Assembly (NCBI RefSeq): GCF_003206645.1
Contig: NZ_PZJP01000006.1
Location: 200,434-264,433, forward strand
Direction of reading: 5' to 3'
Source: Salinicola aestuarinus
Lineage (GTDB): Bacteria; Pseudomonadota; Gammaproteobacteria; Pseudomonadales; Halomonadaceae
Length of the DNA stretch: 64,000 nucleotides
Shown: positions 1-8,932 of the stretch, piece after piece
Layout: every line of letters begins with the position of its first letter
Numbering within the stretch: the stretch's first letter is position 1
Program-made: the position numbers and the translations under genes
Notes under the pieces: model-generated
Seen by the model: only the letters and a program-made list of their open reading frames with translations
The model's database searches: none
Told to the model about the DNA's origin: nothing

Positions 1-21
1 TTTTTTATGGGGGGGATCGCA

Positions 22-38
22 CCCGAGTCAGACTCGGG
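22..38 (-). terminator. Hairpin downstream of fghA, possible terminator
   Basis: A perfect 7-bp stem (CCCGAGT/ACTCGGG) with a 3-nt loop lies about 35 bp past the fghA stop codon. On the minus strand it is followed by a C-run and then, some 15 bases further on, a T-run at positions 1-6, so it is not a classic intrinsic terminator. It is the only hairpin I see between fghA and the left edge of the window. Confidence 0.3.
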
Positions 39-72
39 CGTCGGGGCCTGTCATCGAGCCCGGGCATCAGGC

Positions 73-924
73 TCAGGCGCGAAGCCGCTCGGCGTGATAG
101 CGCAGATGCTCATCGATGAAGCTGGCGATGAAGAAGTAGCTGTGATCGTAGCCCGGATGACGACGCAGCGTCAGCGGATGATCGTGCTCTTCACAGACCG
201 CTTCCAGACGCTCCGGCTTGAGCTGCTCGTCCAGGAAGTTGTCTGCTTCTCCCTGGTCGATGAACAGTGGCTGGCGGGAAGAGCCGCGTGCCACCAGCTC
301 GCAGGCGTCGTACTGGGTCCGCAGGCCGACGTCGTCACCGAGATAGTTCTCGAATGCCTTCTGCCCCCAGGGCACCTGGGTTGGGTTGACGATCGGCGCG
401 AACGCCGACACTGCGGCGTAGCGACCGGGCTGACGCAGCGCCAGCACCAACGCACCGTGGCCGCCCATGGAGTGCCCGCTGATCGACTCGCGACCGTTGA
501 CCGGGAAGTGCAGCCGCACCACCGAGGGCAGCTCCTCGGTCACGTAGTCGTACATGCGGTAGTGCCGCGACCACGGCTCGACCTTGGCGTTGAGATAGAA
601 CCCCGCCCCGGAGCCGAAGTCATAGCTGTCGTGTTCACCCGGCAGGTCCAGGCCGCGGGGGCTGGTGTCCGGACAGACGATAGCGATGCCTAGCTCGGCA
701 GCGGTGCGCTGCGCGCCGGACTTCTGCATGAAGTTCTCGTCATTGCAGGTAAGCCCGGAGAGCCACCACATCAGCGGCACCCGCTCCTCTTCCGCCTGCG
801 GCGGCAGATAGATCGCAAAGATCATGTCGCAGTCCAGCGCCCGCGAGTAGTGCTTATAGCGCTTGACCCAGCCACCGTAGCTCTTCGTGGCCGAGACCAG
901 CTCCAGCTGTTCGCTCATCGACAT
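73..924 (-). CDS. fghA: S-formylglutathione hydrolase
   Basis: Cytoplasmic serine esterase that hydrolyses S-formylglutathione to formate and glutathione, the second step of glutathione-dependent formaldehyde detoxification. The protein is 283 aa, the family's usual length. It has the nucleophile elbow GHSMGGHG with Ser at about residue 152, a DQGEAD segment that should carry the catalytic Asp, and HPGYDHSYFF near the C-terminus with the catalytic His, plus the oxyanion-region motif WLSGLTCNDENF. The ATG at 924 is chosen because AGGAGAGGAG lies just upstream; the open frame extends 15 codons further without a better start. It lies 266 bp downstream of frmA on the same strand, whose product is its substrate. 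Assignment is secure. Confidence 0.95.
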   Translation of the reverse strand: MSMSEQLELVSATKSYGGWVKRYKHYSRALDCDMIFAIYLPPQAEEERVPLMWWLSGLTCNDENFMQKSGAQRTAAELGIAIVCPDTSPRGLDLPGEHDSYDFGSGAGFYLNAKVEPWSRHYRMYDYVTEELPSVVRLHFPVNGRESISGHSMGGHGALVLALRQPGRYAAVSAFAPIVNPTQVPWGQKAFENYLGDDVGLRTQYDACELVARGSSRQPLFIDQGEADNFLDEQLKPERLEAVCEEHDHPLTLRRHPGYDHSYFFIASFIDEHLRYHAERLRA

Positions 925-1117
925 GCGATTCTCCTCTCCTCGTGCGCCCCGGCGTGCATGACGGCACACCGGGGCCGCGTTGGCCGCGCGCCGCGTCCCT
1001 GACTGCCCTGCCGCGCAGTCAACGACAAGCGCTGTGGGGCGCCTGTTACCGCGGTTAGCGCCGTTACCGGCGCGTCGTGGTCCGCATTCACACGCCCCCG
1101 ACGTCCCTCGGCAGTTC

Positions 1118-2435
<1,318 letters not shown>

Positions 2436-2490
2436 GCGATCGAACATGCCGTTGGCGTGTCCAATTGCATTGAGGGAACGGGGAGAGGTC

Positions 2491-3363
2491 ATGTCACGCT
2501 GGGATGGAATCGAAGCCTTTGTGGCGGTCGTTCGACTGGGCACGTTTTCTCGCGCTGCCGCTTCACTCAAGGTGTCGAGTTCTCATGTCAGTCGCCAGGT
2601 GAGTCAGCTCGAACAGCAGCTGGGCACGCCGCTGCTCTACCGGACGACCCGTCAGATACGACTCACCGACGGTGGCGCGATCTACTTCGAGCACTGCCGC
2701 GCGCTGCTGGACGGTTTTCGCGAAGCGGAGGATGCACTCAACGCCCTGCAGACCCAGCCCCAGGGCAGGCTAGCGCTGAGCTGCGCGACGACCTTTGGCG
2801 AGCGCTTCATCGCCCCGCTGGTCAACGACTTCCACTGCCGCTATCCGCAGCTGGACGTCCACCTGCACTTCACCAATCGCACGGTTGAGCTGATCGATGA
2901 AGGCTTCGACGTTGCCATCCGCATGGGGGTACTCAAGGATTCGAGCCTGCTGGCCCGTCGACTGTGCGACCGGCGAGAATACGTGGTGGGCTCACCGGCG
3001 TATTTCCAGCGCATGCCCGCGCCACACAGCCTGTCGGAGCTCGCTCACCACAACTGCCTGGTGGGCTCGCGGGATAGCTGGCTATTTCAGGTGGACGGCC
3101 GGCGACGCGAGATCAAGGTCTCGGGCAACTGGCGAGGCAATTCCGGGCCGGCACTGCTGGATGCCGCGCGCAAGGGGCTGGGGCTGGCACAGCTGCCTGA
3201 CTACTACGCGGATGAGGCGCTGGCCCGCGGCGACCTGGTCTCGGTGCTCGACCGCTACCAGTTCACCGATACGGCGGTGTGGGCGGTCTACCCCCGCCAC
3301 CGTCAGCTCTCGTCGAAAATTCGACTGCTGGTCGATTTTCTCGCCCAGCGGCTAAGCGAGTGA
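2491..3363 (+). CDS. LysR-family regulator divergent from frmA
   Basis: 290-aa DNA-binding transcription factor. The winged HTH occupies residues 1-60 (GTFSRAAASLKVSSSHVSRQVSQLEQ) and is followed by a linker helix and a type-2 periplasmic-binding-like effector domain. The start at 2491 is preceded by GGGAGAG at 6 nt spacing; the frame is open upstream for 26 codons but these overlap the predicted operator. Divergent placement next to frmA and fghA suggests it controls formaldehyde or glutathione-adduct detoxification, a common arrangement in Pseudomonas and Halomonas. The effector cannot be read from the sequence. Confidence 0.9.
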   Translation: MSRWDGIEAFVAVVRLGTFSRAAASLKVSSSHVSRQVSQLEQQLGTPLLYRTTRQIRLTDGGAIYFEHCRALLDGFREAEDALNALQTQPQGRLALSCATTFGERFIAPLVNDFHCRYPQLDVHLHFTNRTVELIDEGFDVAIRMGVLKDSSLLARRLCDRREYVVGSPAYFQRMPAPHSLSELAHHNCLVGSRDSWLFQVDGRRREIKVSGNWRGNSGPALLDAARKGLGLAQLPDYYADEALARGDLVSVLDRYQFTDTAVWAVYPRHRQLSSKIRLLVDFLAQRLSE

Positions 3364-3413
3364 GCCGCTGGCGAGAAAGTCATACCGGCAAGGGGAAGGA
3401 TGCGGGAAGGGGA

Positions 3414-4160
3414 TCAGCTATCGCGTTCGGTCGTGAAGAAGTGGGCGATACCGTCGTTGAGATAGGCATCCGCGAACTCTGCCTCGCGCGCCAGCGCAGC
3501 GGGGTCCGGCAGCTCGATACGCTGACGGGCACGCAAGATCAGCCCCTCTTCTCGAAAGGTCGTCAGCGTTCGACTGACATGCACCGACGAGAGCCCGAGC
3601 GCATCACCGAGATGCTGTTGCGACAGCGGCAGACGAATGCTGTTGCCGTCACGGGCTCGCGTGCGTTCGAGCCGCACGTACATCTCGTAGATGAGATGTG
3701 CCAGACGCTGGCGCGCACTCCGCCGGGCCAGATTGACCAGCCGCTCGGTGAGCAACGCCTGCTGATGTGACGAGATGGCGAAGAAGATCGCCGATAGCGT
3801 CAGCGACTCGCGAAACACGTTGAGCAGTCGGCGATGGGGAAAGTGACAGACGACGCCATCCTCGAGCATGGCGACACCGGCGAGTCGCTCCTTGAAGGCG
3901 AACTCGCGCAGGCCGATGATGTCGCCGGGCAGGTAGATTTCGAGGATCTGACGCGAGCCGTCTTCCATGTGACGAAACGAATAGGCCCAGCCCCGGCTCA
4001 GTGTGCAGAACTCGCGCGCAGAGTCGCCTTCCTGCCATAGAATCTGATCGGCCCGAACCTTGCTTGGGCTCTGCTCGAGACTGGCCAGCAGCGTTTCATC
4101 GTTCTTGGAAAGTGTCCGGTAGTGCTCAAAGTGACGAGTAATGCAGCTATCTTGGCTCAT
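3414..4160 (-). CDS. Crp/Fnr-family transcriptional regulator
   Basis: 248-aa regulator with an N-terminal cyclic-nucleotide-binding-type beta-roll (about residues 30-145, including LPGDIIGLREFAF) and a C-terminal HTH (about 175-235; LSQQHLGDALGLSSVHVSRTLTTF). It lacks the N-terminal Cys cluster of oxygen-sensing Fnr/Anr, and I do not see a convincing cAMP phosphate-binding loop, so the ligand is unknown. The ATG at 4160 has AAGGGG close upstream. It lies 171 bp downstream of sdaA on the same strand and convergent to the frmA-linked LysR gene. Its target is not evident from context. Confidence 0.85.
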   Translation of the reverse strand: MSQDSCITRHFEHYRTLSKNDETLLASLEQSPSKVRADQILWQEGDSAREFCTLSRGWAYSFRHMEDGSRQILEIYLPGDIIGLREFAFKERLAGVAMLEDGVVCHFPHRRLLNVFRESLTLSAIFFAISSHQQALLTERLVNLARRSARQRLAHLIYEMYVRLERTRARDGNSIRLPLSQQHLGDALGLSSVHVSRTLTTFREEGLILRARQRIELPDPAALAREAEFADAYLNDGIAHFFTTERDS

Positions 4161-4331
4161 ATCCCCTTGCCTTTATCATCTTTTACGGACACCGATCCGG
4201 CCGACACCCGATAGAGAGCAGCGATATTGGCATAGCGGCGAGCCCTTGTCGTTATTCGCGATTATGGTCGTTGGGCCTCATACGTGTTTGGGCGTCCGTA
4301 CTCAGACGCTACCGAATGGCGCCGACTCGCT

Positions 4332-5711
4332 TCAGCACTCGATGGTGTTCACCGCCAGCCCGCCCCGCGACGTCTCCTTGTACTTGTCCTGCATGTCGCG
4401 GCCGGTATCTCGCATCGTCCGAATCACCTTGTCCAGCGAAATGAAATGCTCGCCGTCACCCCGCAATGCCATCTGGGCGGCATTGATCGCCTTGACCGCC
4501 GCAATGGCATTGCGCTCGATGCAGGGTACCTGCACCAGCCCCGCCACAGGGTCACAGGTCAGTCCCAGATTGTGTTCGAGGCCGATCTCGGCGGCATTGG
4601 CGACCTGTTCCGGCGTGCCGCCCAGCAGCTCAGCCAGCCCTGCCGCCGCCATGGCGCAGGCGGAGCCCACCTCGCCCTGACAGCCCACTTCCGCCCCGGA
4701 GATGGAGGCATTGGTCTTGCAGAGAATACCGATCGCCCCCGCCGCCAGCAGAAAACGCACCACGTCGCGTTCACAGGCCTCGGGCTCGAACTTCATGTAG
4801 TAGTGGAGCACGGCGGGCACAATGCCCGCCGCGCCATTGGTGGGCGCGGTGACCATTCGCCGACCGGCGGCATTTTCCTCGTTGACCGCCAGGGCGAAGA
4901 GGTTGACCCAGTCCATCGCCGAAAAGGTGCTGGCGATGAGCCCCTTCTTGTCGTCCAGCGCCATGAGGTGGCGATGCAGTGACGGCGCCCGGCGGCGCAC
5001 GTTGAGCCCACCCGGCAGTACACCCGGCTGGTCAAGACCGCTGTCGACGCAGGCCTTCATGGCCAGCCAGATGCGCCATAGCCGGTCGCGAGTTTCGGCT
5101 TCGCTGCGCCAGACGCTCTCGTTGGCGAGCATGACATCACTGATCGACATTGACTCGCGCCGGCAGATCACCAACAGCTCGGCGCCGGTCTTGAAGGCAT
5201 AGGGCAGCGTCACCGTCGGCGTCGCCGGCTCCTGATGTGCCGCCTGCTCCGCATCGACGACGAAGCCGCCGCCCACCGAGTAATAGATGTTGCTAAAGAG
5301 ACTACCGCTGGCGTCGAACGCCTCGAGACGCATCGCGTTGGTGTGGTAATCGAGGATCTCGTCGCACCAGTGGATGTCCCGCGCGCTGTCGAAGGCAACG
5401 CTGCGCACGCCCCCCAGCTTCAGCTCGCCGTCACGCTCGAGGGCGGCAAGCTTTAGCGCCAGATCGTCCGGGTCGACCGAGATGGGGCGCTCCCCCATCA
5501 AACCGCCAAGCACCGCGCTGTCCGTATTGTGTCCCTTGCCGGTGGCACTGAGCGAGCCGTAGAGCGTGATCGAGAGACGATCGACCACGTCCAGCAGCGA
5601 ACGCGCGTGCAGCGCCTCGACGAACTCGAAGGCCGCCTGCATCGGGCCGACCGTATGGGAGCTCGAAGGGCCGATACCGATCTTGAACAGGTCGAACACG
5701 CTGAGGGTCAT
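4332..5711 (-). CDS. sdaA: L-serine dehydratase (single-chain, iron-sulfur)
   Basis: Deaminates L-serine to pyruvate and ammonia using an oxygen-sensitive [4Fe-4S] cluster. At 459 aa it is the single-chain bacterial form, with the beta domain first ([21 protein letters not shown]) and the alpha domain second. Conserved Cys residues for the cluster are in [27 protein letters not shown] and [15 protein letters not shown]. The ATG at 5711 follows AAAGGAG; the 7 upstream in-frame codons are not needed. A GcvA-like LysR gene is divergent, so regulation by that protein through the intergenic CTAAA half-sites is likely. Confidence 0.95.
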   Translation of the reverse strand: MTLSVFDLFKIGIGPSSSHTVGPMQAAFEFVEALHARSLLDVVDRLSITLYGSLSATGKGHNTDSAVLGGLMGERPISVDPDDLALKLAALERDGELKLGGVRSVAFDSARDIHWCDEILDYHTNAMRLEAFDASGSLFSNIYYSVGGGFVVDAEQAAHQEPATPTVTLPYAFKTGAELLVICRRESMSISDVMLANESVWRSEAETRDRLWRIWLAMKACVDSGLDQPGVLPGGLNVRRRAPSLHRHLMALDDKKGLIASTFSAMDWVNLFALAVNEENAAGRRMVTAPTNGAAGIVPAVLHYYMKFEPEACERDVVRFLLAAGAIGILCKTNASISGAEVGCQGEVGSACAMAAAGLAELLGGTPEQVANAAEIGLEHNLGLTCDPVAGLVQVPCIERNAIAAVKAINAAQMALRGDGEHFISLDKVIRTMRDTGRDMQDKYKETSRGGLAVNTIEC

Positions 5712-5865
5712 GACGCTCTCCTTTCGCCGCATCGCGCTGGCACCGTCTGCCTCCTCGAATTCCGGTGTTTCCTCCGGGGATCGACGATGGCGTTAGCGTC
5801 CGGGCGAGTGGGCCAAAATGTAGTTTGACTTCAGTGTGCCCGCCGGTTACACCGGTCTCAATCCA

Positions 5866-5897
5866 CTAAATCTGCCAAGCGTTTTAGCCTGACTAAA
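5866..5897. promoter_or_regulatory. Three CTAAA/TTTAG half-sites in the sdaA-lysR intergenic region
   Basis: CTAAA at 5866-5870, TTTAG at 5883-5887 and CTAAA at 5893-5897 alternate in orientation. The last two form a TTTAG-N5-CTAAA dyad ending 2 bp before the LysR start codon. GcvA of E. coli recognises CTAAT-type sequences, so these are plausible sites for the adjacent GcvA-like protein. A second small dyad, CCGGT-N3-ACCGG, lies at 5843-5855. Confidence 0.45.
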
Positions 5898-5899
5898 CC

Positions 5900-6862
5900 A
5901 TGCTGACCCCGCTCAATTCTCAGACGCACGCCTGGCTCAAGGTCTTCGCCGTCAGTGCCAAGCACCTCTCCTTCACCCGCGCGGCGGAGGAACTGCACGT
6001 CACCACCGGCGCGGTGAGCCAGCAGATCAAGCAGCTGGAGGATCGACTCGGGTTTCGCCTCTTTCGACGGCTGCCGAGGCAGCTGGCGCTCACCGAGGAG
6101 GGCGAACGCCTCGCCGGGGTGGTGTCACAGGCCTACGATGCGGTGGGGCTGGAGGTCGATCGGCTCCGCGGCGGGGTGATGAGCGGCGTGATGCGACTAC
6201 GCTGCCTGCCGTCGTTTCTTGCCAAGTGGCTGATGCCACGGCTGCCACGACTGCAAGCGCGCTTCCCGGATATCGAGCTGCACGCCAGCGCCGAGGACAG
6301 TAACCTGTCGCTACTCGACGGCGGTTTCGATCTGGCGATCGACCTCAACGATGGCCACTATCCAGGCTTGCAGACGACCCCTCTGATCGACGAGCAGATC
6401 TTTGCGGTCTGCTCGCCACAGTTGCTCCGCCGGCGCCCGCCCCTCACCCACCCCAATGTGCTCGGCTATTATCCGCTACTGCATGATGTTACCGCCTGGC
6501 GCGGCAGCCACGATTACGCCGAATGGGAGCACTATCTGGCGGCGATCGGCGGTGAGGGCGTCAACGTGCGCCGCGGCTATACCTTCAATCGCAATCAGCT
6601 AACCGTCGAGGCCGCCATCGCCGGCATGGGCGTCGCGATCGCCCGGCGCACGCTGATCGGCAACGAACTCGAGAGCGGCCGCCTTATCGCGCCGTTCGAC
6701 GGTACCGTGACCACCGGCAAACGCTATGGTCTGGTCTATCAGCAGGGCGCTCTCGACGACCGCCGCATCCGCGCGATTCATGACTGGCTGGTCGAGGAAG
6801 CGCGGCGATCGACCCTCGCCACTGCCTCGGCAGCGAGCGAGGCCTTCGATGGCGATGATTGA
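5900..6862 (+). CDS. GcvA/DsdC-like LysR-family regulator divergent from sdaA
   Basis: 320-aa LysR regulator. The N-terminal HTH reads KHLSFTRAAEELHVTTGAVSQQIKQLEDRLGFRLFRR, the GcvA subgroup signature (SFTRAAEELHVT.GAVS.QIK.LE). The effector domain includes LLDGGFDLAID and ends in a conserved GVAIARRTL block. The ATG at 5900 has no strong ribosome binding site and sits directly on a predicted half-site, consistent with autorepression. Divergent from L-serine dehydratase, so a role in serine or glycine catabolism is inferred. It is not the canonical gcvA of a glycine-cleavage operon, since no gcv gene is nearby. Confidence 0.88.
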   Translation: MLTPLNSQTHAWLKVFAVSAKHLSFTRAAEELHVTTGAVSQQIKQLEDRLGFRLFRRLPRQLALTEEGERLAGVVSQAYDAVGLEVDRLRGGVMSGVMRLRCLPSFLAKWLMPRLPRLQARFPDIELHASAEDSNLSLLDGGFDLAIDLNDGHYPGLQTTPLIDEQIFAVCSPQLLRRRPPLTHPNVLGYYPLLHDVTAWRGSHDYAEWEHYLAAIGGEGVNVRRGYTFNRNQLTVEAAIAGMGVAIARRTLIGNELESGRLIAPFDGTVTTGKRYGLVYQQGALDDRRIRAIHDWLVEEARRSTLATASAASEAFDGDD

Positions 6863-7118
6863 ACAACCTTGGCCAGCCGCAAGCTGAGCGCACTTTGTCC
6901 CGCCCTCTCGGCGCGACGTGTCGTATTTCCCTATTCAGCGTGTCGTATTTGACCCTTGAGAGAGTGGAGAGTGACGCCCACTGGAATTCTGGAAAATCAA
7001 TCTCGACGTCGGTGCCGCTCAACGCGTCGATCCAACCTTAAAAAAACTTAAGATACATTTCTCGAGGCTGGCACAGGTGATATTATTAGCGGACTATCAT
7101 TCAACTCGAGAGTCGACC

Positions 7119-7778
7119 GTGTCTGCTGCGCCCTCCCCCCAACCGATCACGTTTCGATCCATGTCGATTCGTGCCGTGCTCTATATTCTTGCGCTGGCCG
7201 CACTGGCCCAGGCGGCGCTCGTCATCGATGCCTGTCGTGCGGGTGGCCCCGATTTCAGCGAAGTGTCGTTCACCGAGATCACGCAGGCGCTGCTGTTGCT
7301 TTCGGCATCGCTGCTCATGGTTTACATGCGCCAGTGTCAAAGAATGTTCCCGACAGCGGCGCTGCTACTCGGGGGACTGTTCTTCGCCTCGTTCATTCGT
7401 GAAAACGATATGTGGCTGGACACCTACGTGTTCGACGGTTCCTGGCAGGTACTGGTAACGCTGGTCACACTGCCGGCACTGGTCATCGCGATCGTTCGAC
7501 GCCAACAGCTCTTGAGCGAGCTTCGACAGCTGACAGACAGCCTCGGTTTCGGTCTGTTCGCCGGCGGTTTTCTCATCACCTACCTCTTCTCGCGACTCTA
7601 CGGACGCAGTGAACTCTGGCATGCGCTGATGCGGGAGGACTATCTGCGGGTCGTCAAGGACGCTGCCGAGGAGATCACCGAGATGTCGGGCTATGCCCTG
7701 ATGCTGTTTGGCTGCCTCGAGATGGTATTGCTGGCGCGACGCGTGCAGCGTGCGCGGCAAGTCGCGCACGCGCGTTGA
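7119..7778 (+). CDS. Uncharacterised integral membrane protein
   Basis: I do not recognise the family. About 219 aa with roughly six hydrophobic segments: SIRAVLYILALAALAQAALV, ITQALLLLSASLLMVY, PTAALLLGGLFFASFI, VLVTLVTLPALVIAIV, GFGLFAGGFLITYLF and the C-terminal YALMLFGCLEMVLLA. A conserved-looking acidic stretch, REDYLRVVKDAAEEITEM, precedes the last segment. Start choice is uncertain: GTG at 7119 has a CGAGAG ribosome binding site and lies about 26 nt after a TATTAT hexamer (7081-7086); ATG at 7161 and GTG at 7077 are alternatives. It stands alone, convergent with the response-regulator gene and sharing its terminator. Confidence 0.75.
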   Translation: MSAAPSPQPITFRSMSIRAVLYILALAALAQAALVIDACRAGGPDFSEVSFTEITQALLLLSASLLMVYMRQCQRMFPTAALLLGGLFFASFIRENDMWLDTYVFDGSWQVLVTLVTLPALVIAIVRRQQLLSELRQLTDSLGFGLFAGGFLITYLFSRLYGRSELWHALMREDYLRVVKDAAEEITEMSGYALMLFGCLEMVLLARRVQRARQVAHAR

Positions 7779-7860
7779 CCGAAGGGGAGCGAGGGCTCCC
7801 TATTCCATCGACGGAAGCCATCCAAGACGGCGTGCCTCTTCCGCCCTTTATAGCCACAAA

Positions 7861-7887
7861 AAAAGCGTATCCAGGCGATACGCTTTT
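7861..7887. terminator. Bidirectional intrinsic terminator
   Basis: Perfect 11-bp stem AAAAGCGTATC (7861-7871) and GATACGCTTTT (7877-7887) with a 5-nt loop, with A-runs on the left that become a T-run of seven on the minus strand. It lies between two convergent genes and can stop both. A second copy of the right-arm sequence, GCGATACGCTTT, occurs at 7925-7936 across the stop codon of the response-regulator gene. Confidence 0.85.
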
Positions 7888-7934
7888 CTGGGTTGCCTTC
7901 CCCATTCGGGCCCATGCGGCCCCTGCGATACGCT

Positions 7935-8600
7935 TTAATCGTTCGCGACTTTGGGGGGGTCGATCTCGAGTTTCTGCGCCGCGATCACGGCCTGGGTGCG
8001 GGAGTGCACACCAAGCTTTCTCAAGATCGCCGTGACGTGAGCCTTGATGGTCGCTTCAGAGACGTTCAGCTCGTAGGCGATCTGCTTGTTGAGCAGTCCC
8101 TCGGTCAGCATGTTGAGCACCCGAAACTGCTGGGGGGTCAGCGAGGCGATCGCCTCGGCGAAACGGGCATCCTCTTCGTTACCGTCGCCCATGGCGTCGG
8201 CCATTGCCGGCGGCAACCAGACTTCGCCCTGCAAGACTTCGCCGATCGCCTCGGCGATCGTATCCAGCGAGGCGGACTTGGGAATGAATCCCGAGGCACC
8301 ATAGTCGATAGCCCGGCGCACGACGTCCATCTCTTCACTGCCTGACACCACGGTTACCGGGATATCCGGCATCTGCCCGCGCAACTGGATGAGCCCGGAA
8401 AAGCCATGGGCGCCTGGCATATGCAGGTCAAGCAGGATCAAATCGGCGTCGGGATGACGGGTTACGACCTCGGTGGTCGCTTCCATCGTATCGGCTTCGA
8501 CGATCTCCGCCTGGGGAGAGACCTGTCGCAACGCCTGGTTGAGGGCCGCCCGGAAGAGTGGGTGGTCATCGGCGACGATGAATTTCTGGGCGAAAGCCAT
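7935..8600 (-). CDS. NarL/LuxR-type response regulator, CrbR/ErdR-like
   Basis: 221-aa two-component response regulator. The receiver domain (residues about 6-125) has the acidic pair DD at 11-12, phosphoacceptor Asp58 in LILLDLHMPG, and the Thr/Ser and Lys positions in VVSGSEE and PKSAS. A LuxR-type HTH follows (about 155-210; LTPQQFRVLNMLTEGLLNKQIAYELNVSEATIKAHVTAILRKL). The start has GGAGGAG. It sits directly downstream of acs on the same strand. In Vibrio and Pseudomonas, CrbR (ErdR in Pseudomonas) is a LuxR-type regulator that activates acs, so that role is inferred from sequence type plus neighbour. No partner histidine kinase is in the window. Confidence 0.85.
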   Translation of the reverse strand: MAFAQKFIVADDHPLFRAALNQALRQVSPQAEIVEADTMEATTEVVTRHPDADLILLDLHMPGAHGFSGLIQLRGQMPDIPVTVVSGSEEMDVVRRAIDYGASGFIPKSASLDTIAEAIGEVLQGEVWLPPAMADAMGDGNEEDARFAEAIASLTPQQFRVLNMLTEGLLNKQIAYELNVSEATIKAHVTAILRKLGVHSRTQAVIAAQKLEIDPPKVAND

Positions 8601-8678
8601 TAAATCTCCTCCGGTATTATCGGGATGGTATCCACAACGGCCACGCGAAATGACATGGCTAAAAACACGGCTAATGGC

Positions 8679-8708
8679 ATGTTACCCCATGCACTCACGG
8701 ATTCCCAA
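8679..8708 (-). promoter_or_regulatory. Candidate sigma-70 promoter of the response-regulator gene
   Basis: On the minus strand TTGGGA (8708-8703) and TAACAT (8684-8679) are separated by 18 bp. This would start transcription near 8672 and leave a leader of about 70 nt. It indicates the regulator can be expressed independently of acs. Confidence 0.4.
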
Positions 8709-8751
8709 GTCTCAACTCGGCTCGCGCAAGTTCGTTAATATTTCATTGAAA

Positions 8752-8808
8752 AAACCGGCTTTTTGCGCGAATAAAAACCCAAGTTACTCGCACAATAAAC
8801 CGGCTTTT
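8752..8808. repeat. Pair of 12-bp direct repeats upstream of the response-regulator gene
   Basis: AAACCGGCTTTT occurs at 8752-8763 and again at 8797-8808, 45 bp apart. Relative to the candidate promoter they lie about 85 and 130 bp upstream, spaced like activator sites on nearly the same DNA face. Neither is followed by a structure that would make it a terminator. Confidence 0.5.
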
Positions 8809-8932
8809 GAGGTAGCACCCAGCGCTGGCTTTCCTAGTCAAACGCGGGGTACCGGTCATCGAAACTCAGACCAGACTGCCCGATTCATTTAATTGAATAG
8901 TCGAAAGGCCGCGTCAATCTCGCTCCGATTAA

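Larger units (their letters stand above)
8601..8932. other. 332-bp intergenic region between acs and the response-regulator gene
   Basis: AT-richer than its surroundings. It holds a promoter-like pair for the downstream gene (8679-8708), a pair of identical 12-bp direct repeats (8752-8763 and 8797-8808), and a small dyad ATTCA-N6-TGAAT (8883-8898) close to the acs stop. I see no open reading frame with a credible start and no canonical terminator for acs. Confidence 0.5.
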
